The notes below the pieces were generated by a model, which saw only the letters and a program-made list of their open reading frames with translations, was not told where the DNA came from and did not search any database. This document shows, in pieces, positions 34,401 to 44,962 of a DNA stretch of 64,000 nt. How positions within the stretch are numbered: position 1 is the first letter of the stretch; each line of letters begins with the position of its first letter. Source of the DNA: Dama dama (Eukaryota > Chordata > Mammalia > Artiodactyla > Cervidae); contig NC_083692.1 in assembly GCF_033118175.1 (NCBI RefSeq), forward strand, positions 89,136,501 to 89,200,500. The letters run 5' to 3'. The translations under genes were made by a program, and so were the position numbers.

Positions 34401-37400
34401 CCATGGGATTTTTCAGGCAAGAATACCAGAGTGGATTGCCATTCCCTTCTCCAGCAGATCTTCCTGACCCAGGGATTGAACCCATTGCAGGCAGATTCTT
34501 TTACCCACTGAGCCATTTGGGAACTTCCACAGAAATCTACTTTTAAAAGGCATTTGAGGACTTCCCTGACATCCAGTGGTTAGGACTCAGTGCTTCCCCT
34601 GCAGGGAGTCTGGGTTCAATCCCTGGTCAGGGAACTTAAAAAAAAGGGGGGTACTTGGCCAACATCTCTGTCCAGGCAGAGGGACCGAGTATATAGGACA
34701 GCTCAGAAGCATGAAGCTGCCTGATAGGTCCCAGGAATGCTGTAGGGCTTGCTGGGGCCAAAGTGCACACAGGCTGGCAGGGAGAGAGCAGAGAGAGGAG
34801 GCTGGAGGTACCAGGTCATCAGCCCCTAAATACCTGGCTAAGGGGGTTAAAGCTGGGAGCGACGTGGCCCCGGCTGCATGGAGAAAGCTCACCCTGACTG
34901 CAGTATTGGAGAGGAGTGGGGATGGATTGGGGAAGCTGGAGGTAGACACCAGGCAGGAAGTCACTGACATGGTATAACCAGGCTGCTGAGAATCTTTGGC
35001 AGCGGGGTGTGCAGAAGGGTGAGAGAGTCTAGAAACGCTGCACAGAGAGACGTGATGGGGCCTGAGACCAGTGAGGGGCAGGTGAGGGGTAGTGGGGATG
35101 ACGCCCGGCGTTGAGCTCACCAGGGGCTCCCACCTGGCTCCCACCTGGCTCTCTCTGGCTCTCTCTCAGGTCCCGGGGAGTGGACGACCTGGTTCAACAT
35201 TGACCACCCGGGTGGGCAGGGTGACTACGAACGGCTGGATGCCATTCAGTTCTACTATGGGGACCGGGTGTGCGCTCGGCCCCTGCGGCTAGAGGCTCGA
35301 ACCACCAGCTGGACACCTGCGGGCAGCACTGGCCAAGTGGTCCACGGCAGCCCCCTCGAGGGCTTCTGGTGCCTCAACAGGGAGCAGCGACCCGGCCAGA
35401 ACTGCTCTAATTACACTGTGCGCTTCCTCTGCCCTCCAGGTGAGCCTGGCCAGCCCCCGCTCCCTACTTCTCACCAGCCTCCCCACAGGGGGAGGCCAGG
35501 GCCTGCATCTGGCTGTGGAAACTCTGTATGTCGCACACATACACATGCTTCAACTCCACAATAACCCATTAGTTCCATGAGAGCCATAATGTTCCCAATA
35601 GTGTTCTGTGTTGATGGATAGTTTCCTTTCAATCCATTTTACTGATGGGGAAGACCACAGGCTCTGGAGTTGGACTGCTTTGAATCTGGGCCCACTGTCT
35701 CTACTGTGTTCCTTAGGCAGATTTTCTGAAACTCTCTGAGCCTCAGGTTTCTCACATGTGGAAGAGAGGTATTAATATACCTTCATGGGGGGTTTTGGGC
35801 TTCCCTAGTGGCTCAGACAGTAAAGAATCTGCCTGTAATTCAGGAGACCTGTGTTCAATCCCTGGGTCAGGAAGATCCCCTGGAGAAGGGAATGGCAGTA
35901 TTCTCGCCTGGAGAATTCCATGGACAGAGAAGCCTGGTGGGCTACAGTTCATGGGGTCGCAAAGAGTTGGACGTGACTGAGCGACTAACATTTTCACTTT
36001 ATGGAGGTTTTTATGAGGATTAAATTAGATAATAAATGCAGAGGGCTTAACGCAGGTGAACGCCCACTAAGTTTTCATTTCTATTTTAGTTCCTCTGTGC
36101 CAGACACTGCTAGTTATCTCCATTACTCAACTTTCACAACTGACTGTGAGGAATCTCTATTTTGACAAGTTATTCCAGGTTCACAGAGGTTAGGGAACTT
36201 CTTGGAATGACACAGCTGGTCAGTGGAATGCTGGGATTTAAACCCAGGCCTGTGTTCGCAGAGTTCAAGGGTTCATGCTCTTTCTGTCCTCTGTCCCCAT
36301 GCTGGGTAATTCAGAGCCAGCTGCAGGCCTGTCCATTACTGACTGTGCATCCTGCCTTCCTGGGGGTCCGCCATTGCACGTGGCCTGACCCTGAAGGCTC
36401 AGGTGGCAGTGGCAGTCACCTGGATCGGGCACCCAGGCTGGGCAATGTCTCAGGGTGAGGTTCGAGGCCCCCGTTTTCTTGCACACAGGCCTCAGATCAA
36501 GGATGAGGAGTGTAGGCAGAGGGGCCTTGATGTTGCTGAGGCCCCTGGTCTTGACTTCCCAGGGCCCCTTCTGCAGGAGCAGGAGCTGTTTTCACACAGG
36601 GAGAGAGTAAAGATGGTGCTGTCCTCCACATGCAAGGACAGCACATCAAAGTCCCAGCTCTTGGCCAGTAAGTCCCTCTCAGGGGCACCTATAGCCCATT
36701 TGGTGGTGTCATTGTGAAAATTAAGAGACATCACTTCCTCAAGTCTCTTGGTGTCCATCTGTTGGAAAAATCCTTGCAGGAAATATAAATATCAAAGACA
36801 TCTAGGATGTAAATGGAGGCGTGGATCTCTGAGAAAAAGCAGCCTCAGGGTCGGGCATCCTGATGGAGTCCCCTTGGGAGGGAAGTCAGACCGCCTGCTG
36901 GTCTTCTTTGTAGGATCCTTGCGCCGAGACACGGAGCGCAGCCTCTGGAGTCCATGGTCTCCCTGGAGCAAGTGTTCTGCTGCTTGTGGTCACCCTGGGG
37001 TCCAGACCCGATCACGCACCTGCTTGGCGGAGACGGTGTCACTGTGCAGTGAGGCCACCGAAGAGGGCCGGCATTGCATGGAACAGGCCTGTTCAGGTAC
37101 CACCCCTACTCCTGGTACCAGGTAGGGTAGGGGCTGGGGCTGAAATAGCCTAGAAGAGGTTAGAGAATCAGACTGAGACAGGTTCATTCATTCATTCATC
37201 CACGCATCAAGTAACTCTGTGCACTGATGGGGGATTTAGGGGCTAATGTGGAAGCACAGAGCAGGATCAATCATCGTCACTTAGGGGACTTAGTTCCGTC
37301 TTCCTAGAGGAGGTGTCCTGAGCTAAGTCTTGAAGGATGAGTAGGAATTAGTTACGAAGGCTGCTAAGGGAGGGTAACAAAGGCCTAAGGATGAGAGGGA

Positions 37401-40400
37401 GCATATGAGACTCTGCAGGTGGGACATGGCTGAAGGAGGGCCAGAATCCATACATGCCCTCCTGATGTGGCCTCTTTTTCCACAGCCTGTGACCTTACCT
37501 GCCCCATGGGCAAGCCGAATGCTGAGTGTGATGCGTGCATGTGTCAGGACTTCGTGCTCTATGGGGCTGTCTCCCTCCCTGGGGGTGCCCCAGCCTCAGG
37601 GGCTGTTGTCTACCTCCTGAGCAAGACACCTAAGCTACTGACCCGGACGGACAGCAGTGGGAGGTTCCGAGTCCCTGGGTTGTGTCCCGATGGCAAAAGC
37701 ATCCTGAAGATCACAAAGACCAAGTTTGTGCCTATCCACCTCATGGTGCCTAAGACTGGACTGAAGGCAGCCACCATCAGGGCGGAGTTCGTGAGGGCAG
37801 GTACTGAAGTTCTCTGGGGTCGGGCTGGGGAGGAAGGCTGGACTTTTAAATACAAGAATTCTAGTACTCAGAGCTGGCTTCCCAGCTTTCCCAGAGTAAA
37901 ACCAAAAAATCCACAAGTTCCAACATCATCTGGCTCCCCACCCCCCACCCATTACTTACCTTCTCTCCTCTTCTCTCCTCTCCTATTACAGTCCCCACCA
38001 CCCCCACTGAGTCACTCTACTACAGTTACAAAGGCTTCCTATCTATTCCTCAACTACACAGGTGCACACCTGCCCCAGGGCCTTTGCACTTGCTATATAC
38101 TCTGCTTGGAGTATTCTTCCCCCAGATAGCGGCATGGCTTGCTCCCTCAGATGTATAAGTTCTTTCCTGCCAACTTATCTAAAAGAGTCAATGACAGTAT
38201 AGTGTAAGGCTTGGAGGTCGTAGAGAGAGAGGCTGGGGAAATTCAGAAACAGTGCAGAATGGCCAGAAAATTCTGCTGGAATCAGAAGACAAGGTACTGC
38301 ACTATTCACAACAGCCAGCTCTGTCTCAAGGGCGATGCTGGGGAATCTTGCCTGGTACAGAGTCCCCTTGGCTCACCACTGCCTCACCCAGATACTGCCC
38401 AAGACGCTACGGGAGCGGGTCCCATCTGAGTGGATGGAGGGAGTGGACTCTGTTAGGGCCATTAGAAGTGGGCTAGGGTGTATGTGTGAAATTGTACAAT
38501 TTTAACACATGTCAAAATACCTGAGGGAGCAAGGCTCTGGAGAACCTGTCACAAAGAAAAACCCCAGACACAATTTCTCATCCCTGTCTCAGAAACGCCA
38601 TACATTGTGATGAACCCTGAGACGAAGGCGCGAAGAGCCGGGCAGAGCGTGTCCCTATGCTGTAAGGCCACAGGGAAGCCCAAACCAGACAAGTATTTCT
38701 GGTGAGTATGCTGTCACGTATCTGGCCTGATTCTCCTCATGGAAAACCAGAGCTTTCTTGCACTGGGTCTGGAGTTGTCAATCATGACAATAACCAGCAG
38801 AATAAAGTTACAGGTAAGGCTCTGGTGTGGCTTCCCAGGCACTGCAGTGGTGAAGAGCCTGCTGCCAGTGCAGGGAATGCAGGAGACGTGGGTTCGATCC
38901 CTGGGTCAGGAAGATCCCCTGGAGTAGGAGACGGCAACGCACTCCAGGATTCTTGCTTGGAAAATTCCATGGACAGAAGAGCTTGGAAGGCTACAGTCCA
39001 CGTGGTCACAAAGAGTCGGATGTGACTGAGCGTGCATGCACCCCCACACACAAAGCCCTGGTCCATCATCAGGGAATGGACACTTAAAAGTGGGGTCCAG
39101 TTGGGGACTTCTCTGGTGGTCCAGTGGTAAAGACTGCAAGGGGTGTAGTTTTGATCCCTTGTCAGGGAACTAAGATTCTAATATGCAGTGTGGTTCAGCC
39201 AAAAAAAAATGTTTTTTTTTAAAGTTGGGGCCAATAGGGTTGAGGCCACTCAGACAACCAGCAAGCCCTGTTGTCCTATTGAAGCTGGGGTCCCTACAGA
39301 GCCGCTGTGGTCTTAGGGTCCTGACTCTATATCCTTGGGACACAGAACCAGGTTTCCCAGTCCTAACTTCCCAAAGGCAAACAAGGTTAGAGTCCCCAGT
39401 GGCTGTCCTTTACACTTCACAAACATTTTACAGCCATTATCTTATGTGACCCTCTCAACAATTCTATCAGAGAAGGCAATGGCACCCCACTCCAGTACTC
39501 TTGCCTGGAAAATCCCATGGATGGAGGAACCTGGTGGGCTGCAGTCCATGGGGTCGCGAAGAGTCGGACATGACTGAGTGACTTCACTTTCACTTTTCAC
39601 TTTCGTGCATTGCAGAAGGAAATGGCAACCCACTCCAGCGTTTTTGCCTGGAGAATCCCAGGGACGGGGGAGCCTGGTGGGCTGCCGTCTATGGGGTTTC
39701 ACAGAGTCGGACACCACTGAAGTGGCTTAGCAGCAGCAGCAGCAATAATTCTACGGATCAGCTAGGAATCATGGCATCTATTTCATATGAATGGAACAGG
39801 AAGTTGAAGCTCAGAGGTGAAAGGATTCGTCCAAGGGTCCATAGCCAGCCAGCAGAGGGGCTGAGACTGAGAAGCAAGTCCCCTGGCTCCCAGGCCAGTC
39901 AGTGCTCTTGAATGAGCCAAGTCAGTTGCAGAGTTGGCATCTGCAGGGACCTGTCCATCATCTGCCTGGCTCCTGACACTGTCCTTAAGAATACCAGCCT
40001 TTCCACTGCCCCCTCAGGCTGTGCCTCTCCATCCCTTGCAGGTACCATAACAACACACTGTTGGACCCCTCCCTCTACAAGCATGACAGCAAGCTGGTGC
40101 TGAGGAATCTGCAGCGGGACCAGGCCGGGGAGTACTTCTGCAAGGCCCAGAGCGATGCTGGGGCTGCGAAGTCCCGCATCGCCCAGCTGACTGTCATAGG
40201 TAAGCCTGGCAGGGCCCCTGGGGAACCCCTGCCACAGCGGGCAGAACCGAACAGTCAAAACGTGGGCTGTCCTGGGCTGTGCGCACTGCTGTGCTTTCTG
40301 GGACACAAAGATGGCACAGACCTGGGTCCTACCCTCCCAGATCTGCCACTCCAGGAGGGGTGGAGAAATGAGAGACAAGTCAGTAGAGAGAGAAAAAATG

Positions 40401-43400
40401 CAGCTGAAACAGGAGATAAGGAGTTGTGGATATTACAGATGAGAAACAGAGAACTTCCAGGTGGGAAGGACTGTTGTGGCTGGTTGCTGGAGGCTTAAAC
40501 AGTGGTTTTTAGCTTTGGTCACCCACTGGGATCAACTATTGCATTGTTGTTTTTTTTTTTAACTTTTAATTTTGTATTGGGGTATAGCCGATTAGGGCTT
40601 CCCTGGTGGCTCAGTGGTAAAGAATCTGCCTGCAATGCAGCAGTTGCAGGAGATGCAGTTTCGATCCTTGGGTCGGGAAGAACCCCTGGAGGAGGGCTTG
40701 GCAACCCACCCAGTATTCTTGCCTGGAGAATCTCAAGGACAGAGGAGCCTGGTGGGCTACAGTCCACAGGGTCACAATGAGTCGGACACGACTGAAGTGA
40801 CTTAGCACGTGTGCACAGATAACTGATTAACGATGTTGTGGTAGTTTCAGGTGAAGAGTGGAGGGACTCAGCCATACGTGTACATTTATCCATTCTCCCT
40901 CAAACTCCCTTCCCATCCCGGCTGCCACATAACACGGAGCAGAGTTTCCTGTGTTATACAGTAGGTCCACCTGTGAGTTTTTAAAAAATATTGTTGCCTG
41001 GGTTTTACCTCCAGGGAGCTTGATTTTATTGCTTTGGAATGTGGCCTGGGAACACTCAGGTTAAAAGCTCTCCCCAGGAATTCTAATTCGTGGCCAGTAT
41101 TGTGAACCCCTGATGTTAAACAATGACCAGGGTCTGTGTGTATGGAGGTGGGGGAGTTCCAGATCAAGGGCTAGCGTGAGCAAAGTTAGAGAAGTGGGCA
41201 GCTGAGGGGGCTTTACAAGAAAGGGTGACCTGATTAAAGCTGGCTTCTAGAAGTGAGCTGGAGGAGGGGAGACCGGAGGCTGAGACCAGTCAGGAACCTG
41301 TACTTGCAAAGTGAGGGGGAAGGAGGATATCTTAGTAATTGGCCTAAACAAAACCAAACAAAAGGCAGGAAGAAATTTGTTGGGAGGAATCTGGAATATT
41401 TCACAGACTCCAGTGAGCAACACAGCTGAGGACAGACAGGACACAGGGCACTTGGACCTTGGCGGATGAGATGTGGAACCCTGTCAACAACCGTGGTTCC
41501 CAGCTCATTATACCAGTGCTCCCTTCTTGTCACAGTTATTTTTAATACTTCACATGTTTAATATTTTAAACTAAAAAGTAGTTTACTATTCTAAAGCTAA
41601 ATTTATAGATAATAACTATATGTGATTTTAAGATATCTATATGGACATGCTCCTAATGACGTAAAATGGAAATATAAAAAAATAATTTTAATGCAAAATC
41701 ATATGTGTTTAAAAACATAAGTGTTCATGACACAAGAACACCCACCAGGAAGTCAGACACTTGCACTTGAATCCAGTCACCATGAATGTGACAACAAGAA
41801 ATACTGCCGTGTAGCGGGGCATTGTTTCACATTCCTTGGGAAGTTGTAGGGAGGTGATTTTTCTGAGACAAGAAGCAGTTCTTGGTATTTTACCAAGCTA
41901 AACAAAGTACAATCTTAGCTTGATTTATATGGTAGTTGCATCCTTCAAAAACTCAGTGCATGGTAAAACCATGTATAAAAAAAACAGGTTCTGATCATTT
42001 AAACATGCTTTCCATGTATATGAATGTCTATAGAATATGTGAAAGCAGAATGCAGTAAAATTCTTTATGCCATACAGTGCCAGGCACTGCAGAAAACAGA
42101 GCTACAAGCCCACCCCACCCATGATAAGCCAGTAGCACTCCCAGTTTTGGTGGTAATTCAGAACACCCTCACAAATTTTCAAGATCCCTCCAATGAGAAC
42201 CATTACTTTAGTGGTCTCTTCAAGGAACTCTGTTTCTCCAAGGATAAAATGGAATTAGTAATGGCTATCCATTCTCCCTCAGAGGAGTTCTGTGAGAGCT
42301 GGGACCATGCCAGTGCTTTGAAAACCTGAGGTCAGAAAGGTGAGGTTGAGATGCCCTTCGTGTAGGAAAAGGACTTGCATTTAATGTCTGAACTATTTCC
42401 CTCCATAGCCCCTGATGAGATTCCTTGCAACCCAACCCCTGAGAGCTACCTTATCCGGCTGCCCCATGACTGTTTCCAGAATGCCACCAACTCCTTCTAC
42501 TATGATGTGGGTCGTTGCCCTGTCAAGACCTGTGCAGGGCAGCAGGATAATGGGATCAGGTGCCGAGATGCTGTGGAGCACTGCTGTGGGATCTCTAAAA
42601 CAGAGGAGAGGGAGATCCAGTGCAGCGGGTACACGCTGCCCACCAAGGTGGCCACCGAGTGCAGCTGCCAGCGATGTACGGAGACTCGGAGAATCGTGCG
42701 GGGCCGAGTCAGTGCAGCCGACAACGGGGAACCCCTGCGCTTCGGCCACGTGTACATGGGGAATACTCGTGTGAGCATGACTGGCTACAAGGGCACGTTC
42801 ACTCTCCACGTCCCTCAGGACACAGAGAGGCTGGTGCTCACATTCGTGGACAGGATGCAGAAGTTCGTCAACACCACCAAAGTGCTGCCCTTCAATAAGA
42901 AGGGGAGTGCTGTGTTCCATGAGATCAAGATGCTTCGGCGGAAAGAGCCCATCACCTTGGAGGCCATGGAGACCAACATTATCCCCTTGGGGGACATGGC
43001 TGGTGAAGACCCTGTGGCTGAGCTGGAGATCCCATCCAAGAGCTTCTACCGGCAGAACGGGGAGCCCTACCTGGGAAAAGTAAAGGCCAGTGTGACCTTC
43101 CTGGATCCCCGGAATATTTCCACAGCTACTGCTGCCCAGAGTGACCTGAACTTCATCAATGATGAAGGAGACACTTTCCCTCTTCGGACATATGGCATGT
43201 TCTCTGTGGATTTCAGGGATGAAGCCACCTCAGAGTCCCTTAATGTTGGCAAGGTGAAGGTTCATCTTGACTCAACCCAGGTCAAGATGCCAGAGCATGT
43301 GTCCATGATGAAACTCTGGTCGCTCAACCCAGACACAGGGCTGTGGGAGGAGGAAGGTGACTTCAAACCTGAAAGCCAAAGGCGGAACAGAAGGGAAGAC

Positions 43401-44768
43401 AGGACCTTCCTGGTGGGCAACATGGAGATCCGTGAGAGGCGGCTTTTTAACCTGGATGTCCCGGAAAGCAGGAGGTGCTTCATCAAGGTGAGGGCCTACC
43501 GGAGTGAGAGGTTCTTGCCCAGTGAGCAGATCCAGGGGGTCGTGGTCTCTGTGATCAACCTGGAGCCCAGGACTGGCTTCTCCTCCAACCCCAGGGCCTG
43601 GGGCCGCTTTGACAGTGTCCTCACGGGTCCCAATGGGGCCTGCCTGCCTGCCTTCTGTGACGACCAGTCCCCTGATGCTTACTCTGCCTACGTCTTGGCC
43701 AGCCTGGCCGGGGAAGAACTGGAAGCAGTGGAGTCTTCTCCCAAATTCAACCCAAATGCAATCGGTGTCCCTCAGCCCTACCTCAACAAGCTCAAGTACC
43801 GCCGGACAGACCATGAGGACCCACGGGTCAAGAAGACGGCTTTCCAGATCAGCATGGCCAAGCCAAGGCCCAACTCAGCTGAGGAGGGCAATGGGCCCAT
43901 CTATGCATTTGAGAACCTCCAGGCATGCGAGGACGCACCACCCAGTGCGGCCCATTTCCGGTTCTACCAGATCGAGGGGGATCGGTACGACTATAACACA
44001 GTCCCTTTCAACGATGACGACCCCATGAGCTGGACTGAAGACTACTTGGCCTGGTGGCCCAAGCCAATGGAGTTCAGGGCTTGCTACATCAAGGTGAGGA
44101 TTGTGGGGCTGCCAGAGATAAATGTGCGGTCCCGTAACATGGGGGGCACCCACCGGCGGACGGTGGGGAAGCTGTATGGAATCCGGGATGTGAGGAGCAC
44201 ACGGGACAGGGACCAGCCCAACGTCTCCTCTGCCTGCTTGGAGTTCAAGTGCAGCGGGATGCTCTACGACCAGGACCGTGTGGACCGCACGCTGGTGAAG
44301 GTCATCCCCCAGGGCAGCTGCCAACGAGCCAGTGTAAACTCTATGCTGCATGAGTACCTGGTCAACCACCTACCGCTGGCGGTCAACAACGACACCAGCG
44401 AGTACACCATGCTGGCGCCCTTGGACCCACTGGGCCACAACTATGGCATCTACACTGTCACTGACCAGGACCCTCGCACGGCCAAGGAGATTGCGCTCGG
44501 CCGGTGCTTTGATGGCACATCCGATGGCTCCTCCAGAGTCATGAAGGCCAATGTGGGAGTGGCCCTCACCTTTAACTGCGTAGAGAGGCAGGTGGGCCGT
44601 CAGAGTGCCTTCCAGTACCTCCAGAGCACCCAAGCCCAGCCCTCCCCTGCAAGCAGTGTCAGGGGAAGAGTGCCCTCAAGGAGGCAGCGGGCAAGCCAGG
44701 GCAGCCAGCGTGGAGGGGTGGCCTCTCTGAGGTTTCCTGGGGCTGCTCAGCAGCCTCTGAGCGACTGA
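31430..44768 (+). CDS. CILP: Cartilage intermediate layer protein 1 precursor (join of eight coding segments)
   Basis: The CDS joins 31430-31490, 34121-34213, 35170-35439, 36914-37096, 37486-37800, 38593-38701, 40042-40199 and 42409-44768: 3549 nt and 1182 residues, against 1184 in human CILP. The start ATG has A at -3 and G at +4, with no ATG upstream in the leader. Domains seen are a signal peptide (about 1-21), a WxxW domain (W56-T-T-W59 to about 141), a thrombospondin type-1 repeat (about 150-202, WSPWSPWSKC motif), a carboxypeptidase-regulatory-like stretch (about 203-308), an Ig C2 domain (about 309-396), and a long C-terminal part. The last includes a basic RRNRR-EDR site at 721-728 where the precursor is expected to be cut into an N-terminal chain and a C-terminal chain. 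CILP is known as a secreted cartilage matrix protein that binds TGF-beta1 and restrains IGF-1 and TGF-beta signalling. The C-terminal chain resembles a porcine nucleotide pyrophosphohydrolase, but enzyme activity is doubtful. The frame is intact throughout. Confidence 0.95.
32549..32672 (+). mobile_element. CHR-type SINE in intron 2
   Basis: GGGACTTCCCTGGTGGCCAG head and a 17-A tail. Confidence 0.9.
32788..32990 (+). mobile_element. MIR SINE, nearly full length (intron 2)
   Basis: ATTCTGTGCTAGGCATTATT, TGGGGACTATTATTACCC, CCCAAGGTCACACAGTCAGG. Confidence 0.85.
33205..34035 (+). mobile_element. MIR SINE split by a ruminant L1 (intron 2)
   Basis: The left part (33205-33308) and right part (33909-34035, GAGGTCATATAGCCAGTCAA) are one MIR. 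CTCTATTTA/CTCTATTTTA copies flank the inserted L1. Confidence 0.7.
33309..33908 (-). mobile_element. Ruminant L1 3' end (L1_BT-type)
   Basis: Antisense 3' UTR (GGCTAATTACTTTACAATAT, TGACATGAATCAGCCATGG) to GGTTGCTTCCATGTCC, 5'-truncated at 600 bp. Confidence 0.85.
34121..34213 (+). CDS. CILP: CILP exon 3
   Basis: The acceptor is GGCCCTCAG at 34120 and the donor GTGAGT at 34214. It encodes residues 21-52, a basic linker that begins RQMMLTQSVRRVQPGK after the signal peptide. The exon is 93 nt and symmetrical (phase 1-1). Confidence 0.92.
34333..34530 (-). mobile_element. Bov-tA SINE (intron 3)
   Basis: Antisense Bov-tA with a partly decayed head. Confidence 0.88.
34558..34642 (+). mobile_element. 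CHR-type SINE, truncated (intron 3)
   Basis: GGACTTCCCTGACATCCAGT to TCAGGGAACTTAAAAAAAA. Confidence 0.82.
35170..35439 (+). CDS. CILP: CILP exon 4: WxxW domain
   Basis: This 270-nt phase 1-1 exon encodes residues 52-142. It starts SPGEWTTWFNID, the WxxW signature shared with mucin-type and CILP-type proteins. Conserved cysteines follow (GDRVCARPL, FWCLNRE, NCSNYT, FLCPP), as does an N-glycosylation sequon in NCSNYT. The acceptor at 35169 follows a duplicated pyrimidine tract. Confidence 0.93.
35648..36085 (-). mobile_element. MIR SINE split by Bov-tA (intron 4)
   Basis: GCTCTGGAGTTGGACTGCTT, then, after the SINE, ATGAGGATTAAATTAGATAA. Confidence 0.7.
35797..36000 (+). mobile_element. Bov-tA SINE (intron 4)
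   Basis: A complete head and body inserted in a MIR; GGGTTTT-like copies flank it. Confidence 0.92.
36090..36290 (+). mobile_element. MIR SINE (intron 4)
   Basis: CTGTGCCAGACACTGCTAG, AGGGAACTTCTTGGAATGAC, TTAAACCCAGGCCTGTG. Confidence 0.75.
36914..37096 (+). CDS. CILP: CILP exon 5: thrombospondin type-1 repeat
   Basis: This 183-nt phase 1-1 exon encodes residues 142-203. The WSPWSPWSKC motif (153-162) is the classic TSR start with potential C-mannosylation tryptophans, followed by the RSRTCL strand and TSR cysteines. Compared with my recollection of human CILP there is one extra residue just before the first Trp, which shifts later numbering by +1. Confidence 0.93.
37486..37800 (+). CDS. 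CILP: CILP exon 6: Cys-rich and carboxypeptidase-regulatory-like segment
   Basis: This 315-nt phase 1-1 exon encodes residues 203-308. A short cysteine-rich run (ACDLTCPMG, CDACMC) is followed by a beta-sandwich-like stretch (GAVSLPGGAPASGAVVYLL, DSSGRFRVPGLCPDG) resembling carboxypeptidase regulatory domains. The domain assignment is by motif only. Confidence 0.92.
38030..38145 (+). mobile_element. L2 fragment (intron 6)
   Basis: CCCAGGGCCTTTGCACTTGC and GCTTGGAGTATTCTTCCCCC are a typical L2 sense strand. Confidence 0.6.
38593..38701 (+). CDS. CILP: CILP exon 7: first half of Ig C2 domain
   Basis: This exon encodes residues 308-344 and includes the first Ig cysteine region (SVSLCCKATGKPKPDKYFW). 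It ends inside the Trp codon (phase 2), the only intron of the gene that is not phase 1. The donor GTGAGT is at 38702. Confidence 0.92.
38829..39045 (+). mobile_element. Bov-tA SINE (intron 7)
   Basis: GGCTTCCCAGGCACTGCAGT head, BovA body, CA-rich end. Confidence 0.9.
39104..39222 (+). mobile_element. CHR-type SINE (intron 7)
   Basis: GGGACTTCTCTGGTGGTCCA head, A/T-rich tail. Confidence 0.85.
39470..39747 (+). mobile_element. BOV-A2 dimeric SINE with AGC tail (intron 7)
   Basis: Two BovA monomers joined in tandem, ending in an (AGC)n tract at about 39730-39745. AATTCTA on both sides is a likely target duplication. Confidence 0.9.
39765..39905 (+). mobile_element. MIR SINE (intron 7)
   Basis: GAACAGGAAGTTGAAGCTCA, CAAGGGTCCATAGCCAGCC. 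Confidence 0.6.
40042..40199 (+). CDS. CILP: CILP exon 8: second half of Ig C2 domain
   Basis: This exon encodes residues 344-397. It contains the second Ig cysteine in AGEYFCKAQSDAG, preceded by the usual Leu-Val-Leu strand. The penultimate codon is ATA (Ile396) at 40196-40198, adjacent to the donor GTAAGC at 40200. Confidence 0.92.
40545..40975 (-). mobile_element. Ruminant L1 3' end split by Bov-tA (intron 8)
   Basis: TTTTGTATTGGGGTATAGCC before and GATGTTGTGGTAGTTTCAGG after the nested SINE. Confidence 0.82.
40595..40815 (+). mobile_element. Bov-tA SINE (intron 8)
   Basis: A full element. The head contains a short internal duplication (GCAATGCAGCAGTTGCAGG). Confidence 0.9.
40990..41115 (-). 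mobile_element. MER5-like fragment (intron 8)
   Basis: GGGTTTTACCTCCAGGGAGC and CCCCAGGAATTCTAATTCG. Confidence 0.5.
41116..42408. other. Remaining intron 8, nothing recognised
   Basis: AT-rich unique sequence up to the exon 9 acceptor. Confidence 0.5.
42409..44768 (+). CDS. CILP: CILP exon 9: large C-terminal exon
   Basis: This single 2360-nt coding stretch encodes residues 397-1182, with TGA at 44766-44768. Visible landmarks are a cysteine-rich region (CPVKTCAGQQDNGIRC, CCGISKTEERE), a regulatory-like beta domain, the dibasic processing site RRNRR/EDR (cleavage predicted after Arg725, codon 43392-43394), and a basic low-complexity tail (GRVPSRRQRASQGSQRGG). The reading frame happens to stay open 34 bases into intron 8, but CCATAG at 42408 is the acceptor, and the join to exon 8 restores the conserved sequence. 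Confidence 0.96.
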
Positions 44769-44956
44769 GGCTTGTGATACTTCCCTTCTCCTGCCATCTC
44801 ACATGACAGTCGTGTGGGACTGATGCCCAAACTGTCACTCGGTTAATTTAAGCCCATCTGTTCTGGTGCAACTTGCGTGTTTGGTTCTTCATTCCTTCAC
44901 TTACTTATTGTCTTTGTCTCGTGACCCTGATTGGCATGAAGCCCCTGAAATGTCAG

Positions 44957-44962
44957 AATAAA
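44957..44962 (+). promoter_or_regulatory. CILP: Proximal poly(A) signal AATAAA
   Basis: A canonical hexamer 189 bases after the stop codon, with no strong GU-rich element immediately downstream. Confidence 0.5.

Noticed and set aside
34587..35144. 185-codon minus-strand open frame in CILP intron 3
   Set aside because: Antisense to a CHR SINE and an L2-like repeat; no motif.
39855..39870. CTCF-like CCAGCAGAGGGGC
   Set aside because: Core ends GGGGC instead of GGGC/GGC in register and lies in a MIR; too weak.
42375..42408. ATG in frame just upstream of CILP exon 9
   Set aside because: It lies in intron 8. The CCATAG acceptor and the conserved join to exon 8 show the frame simply stays open by chance.
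42393..44633. Long minus-strand and alternate-frame open frames across exon 9
   Set aside because: Shadows of the strongly coding CILP frame.
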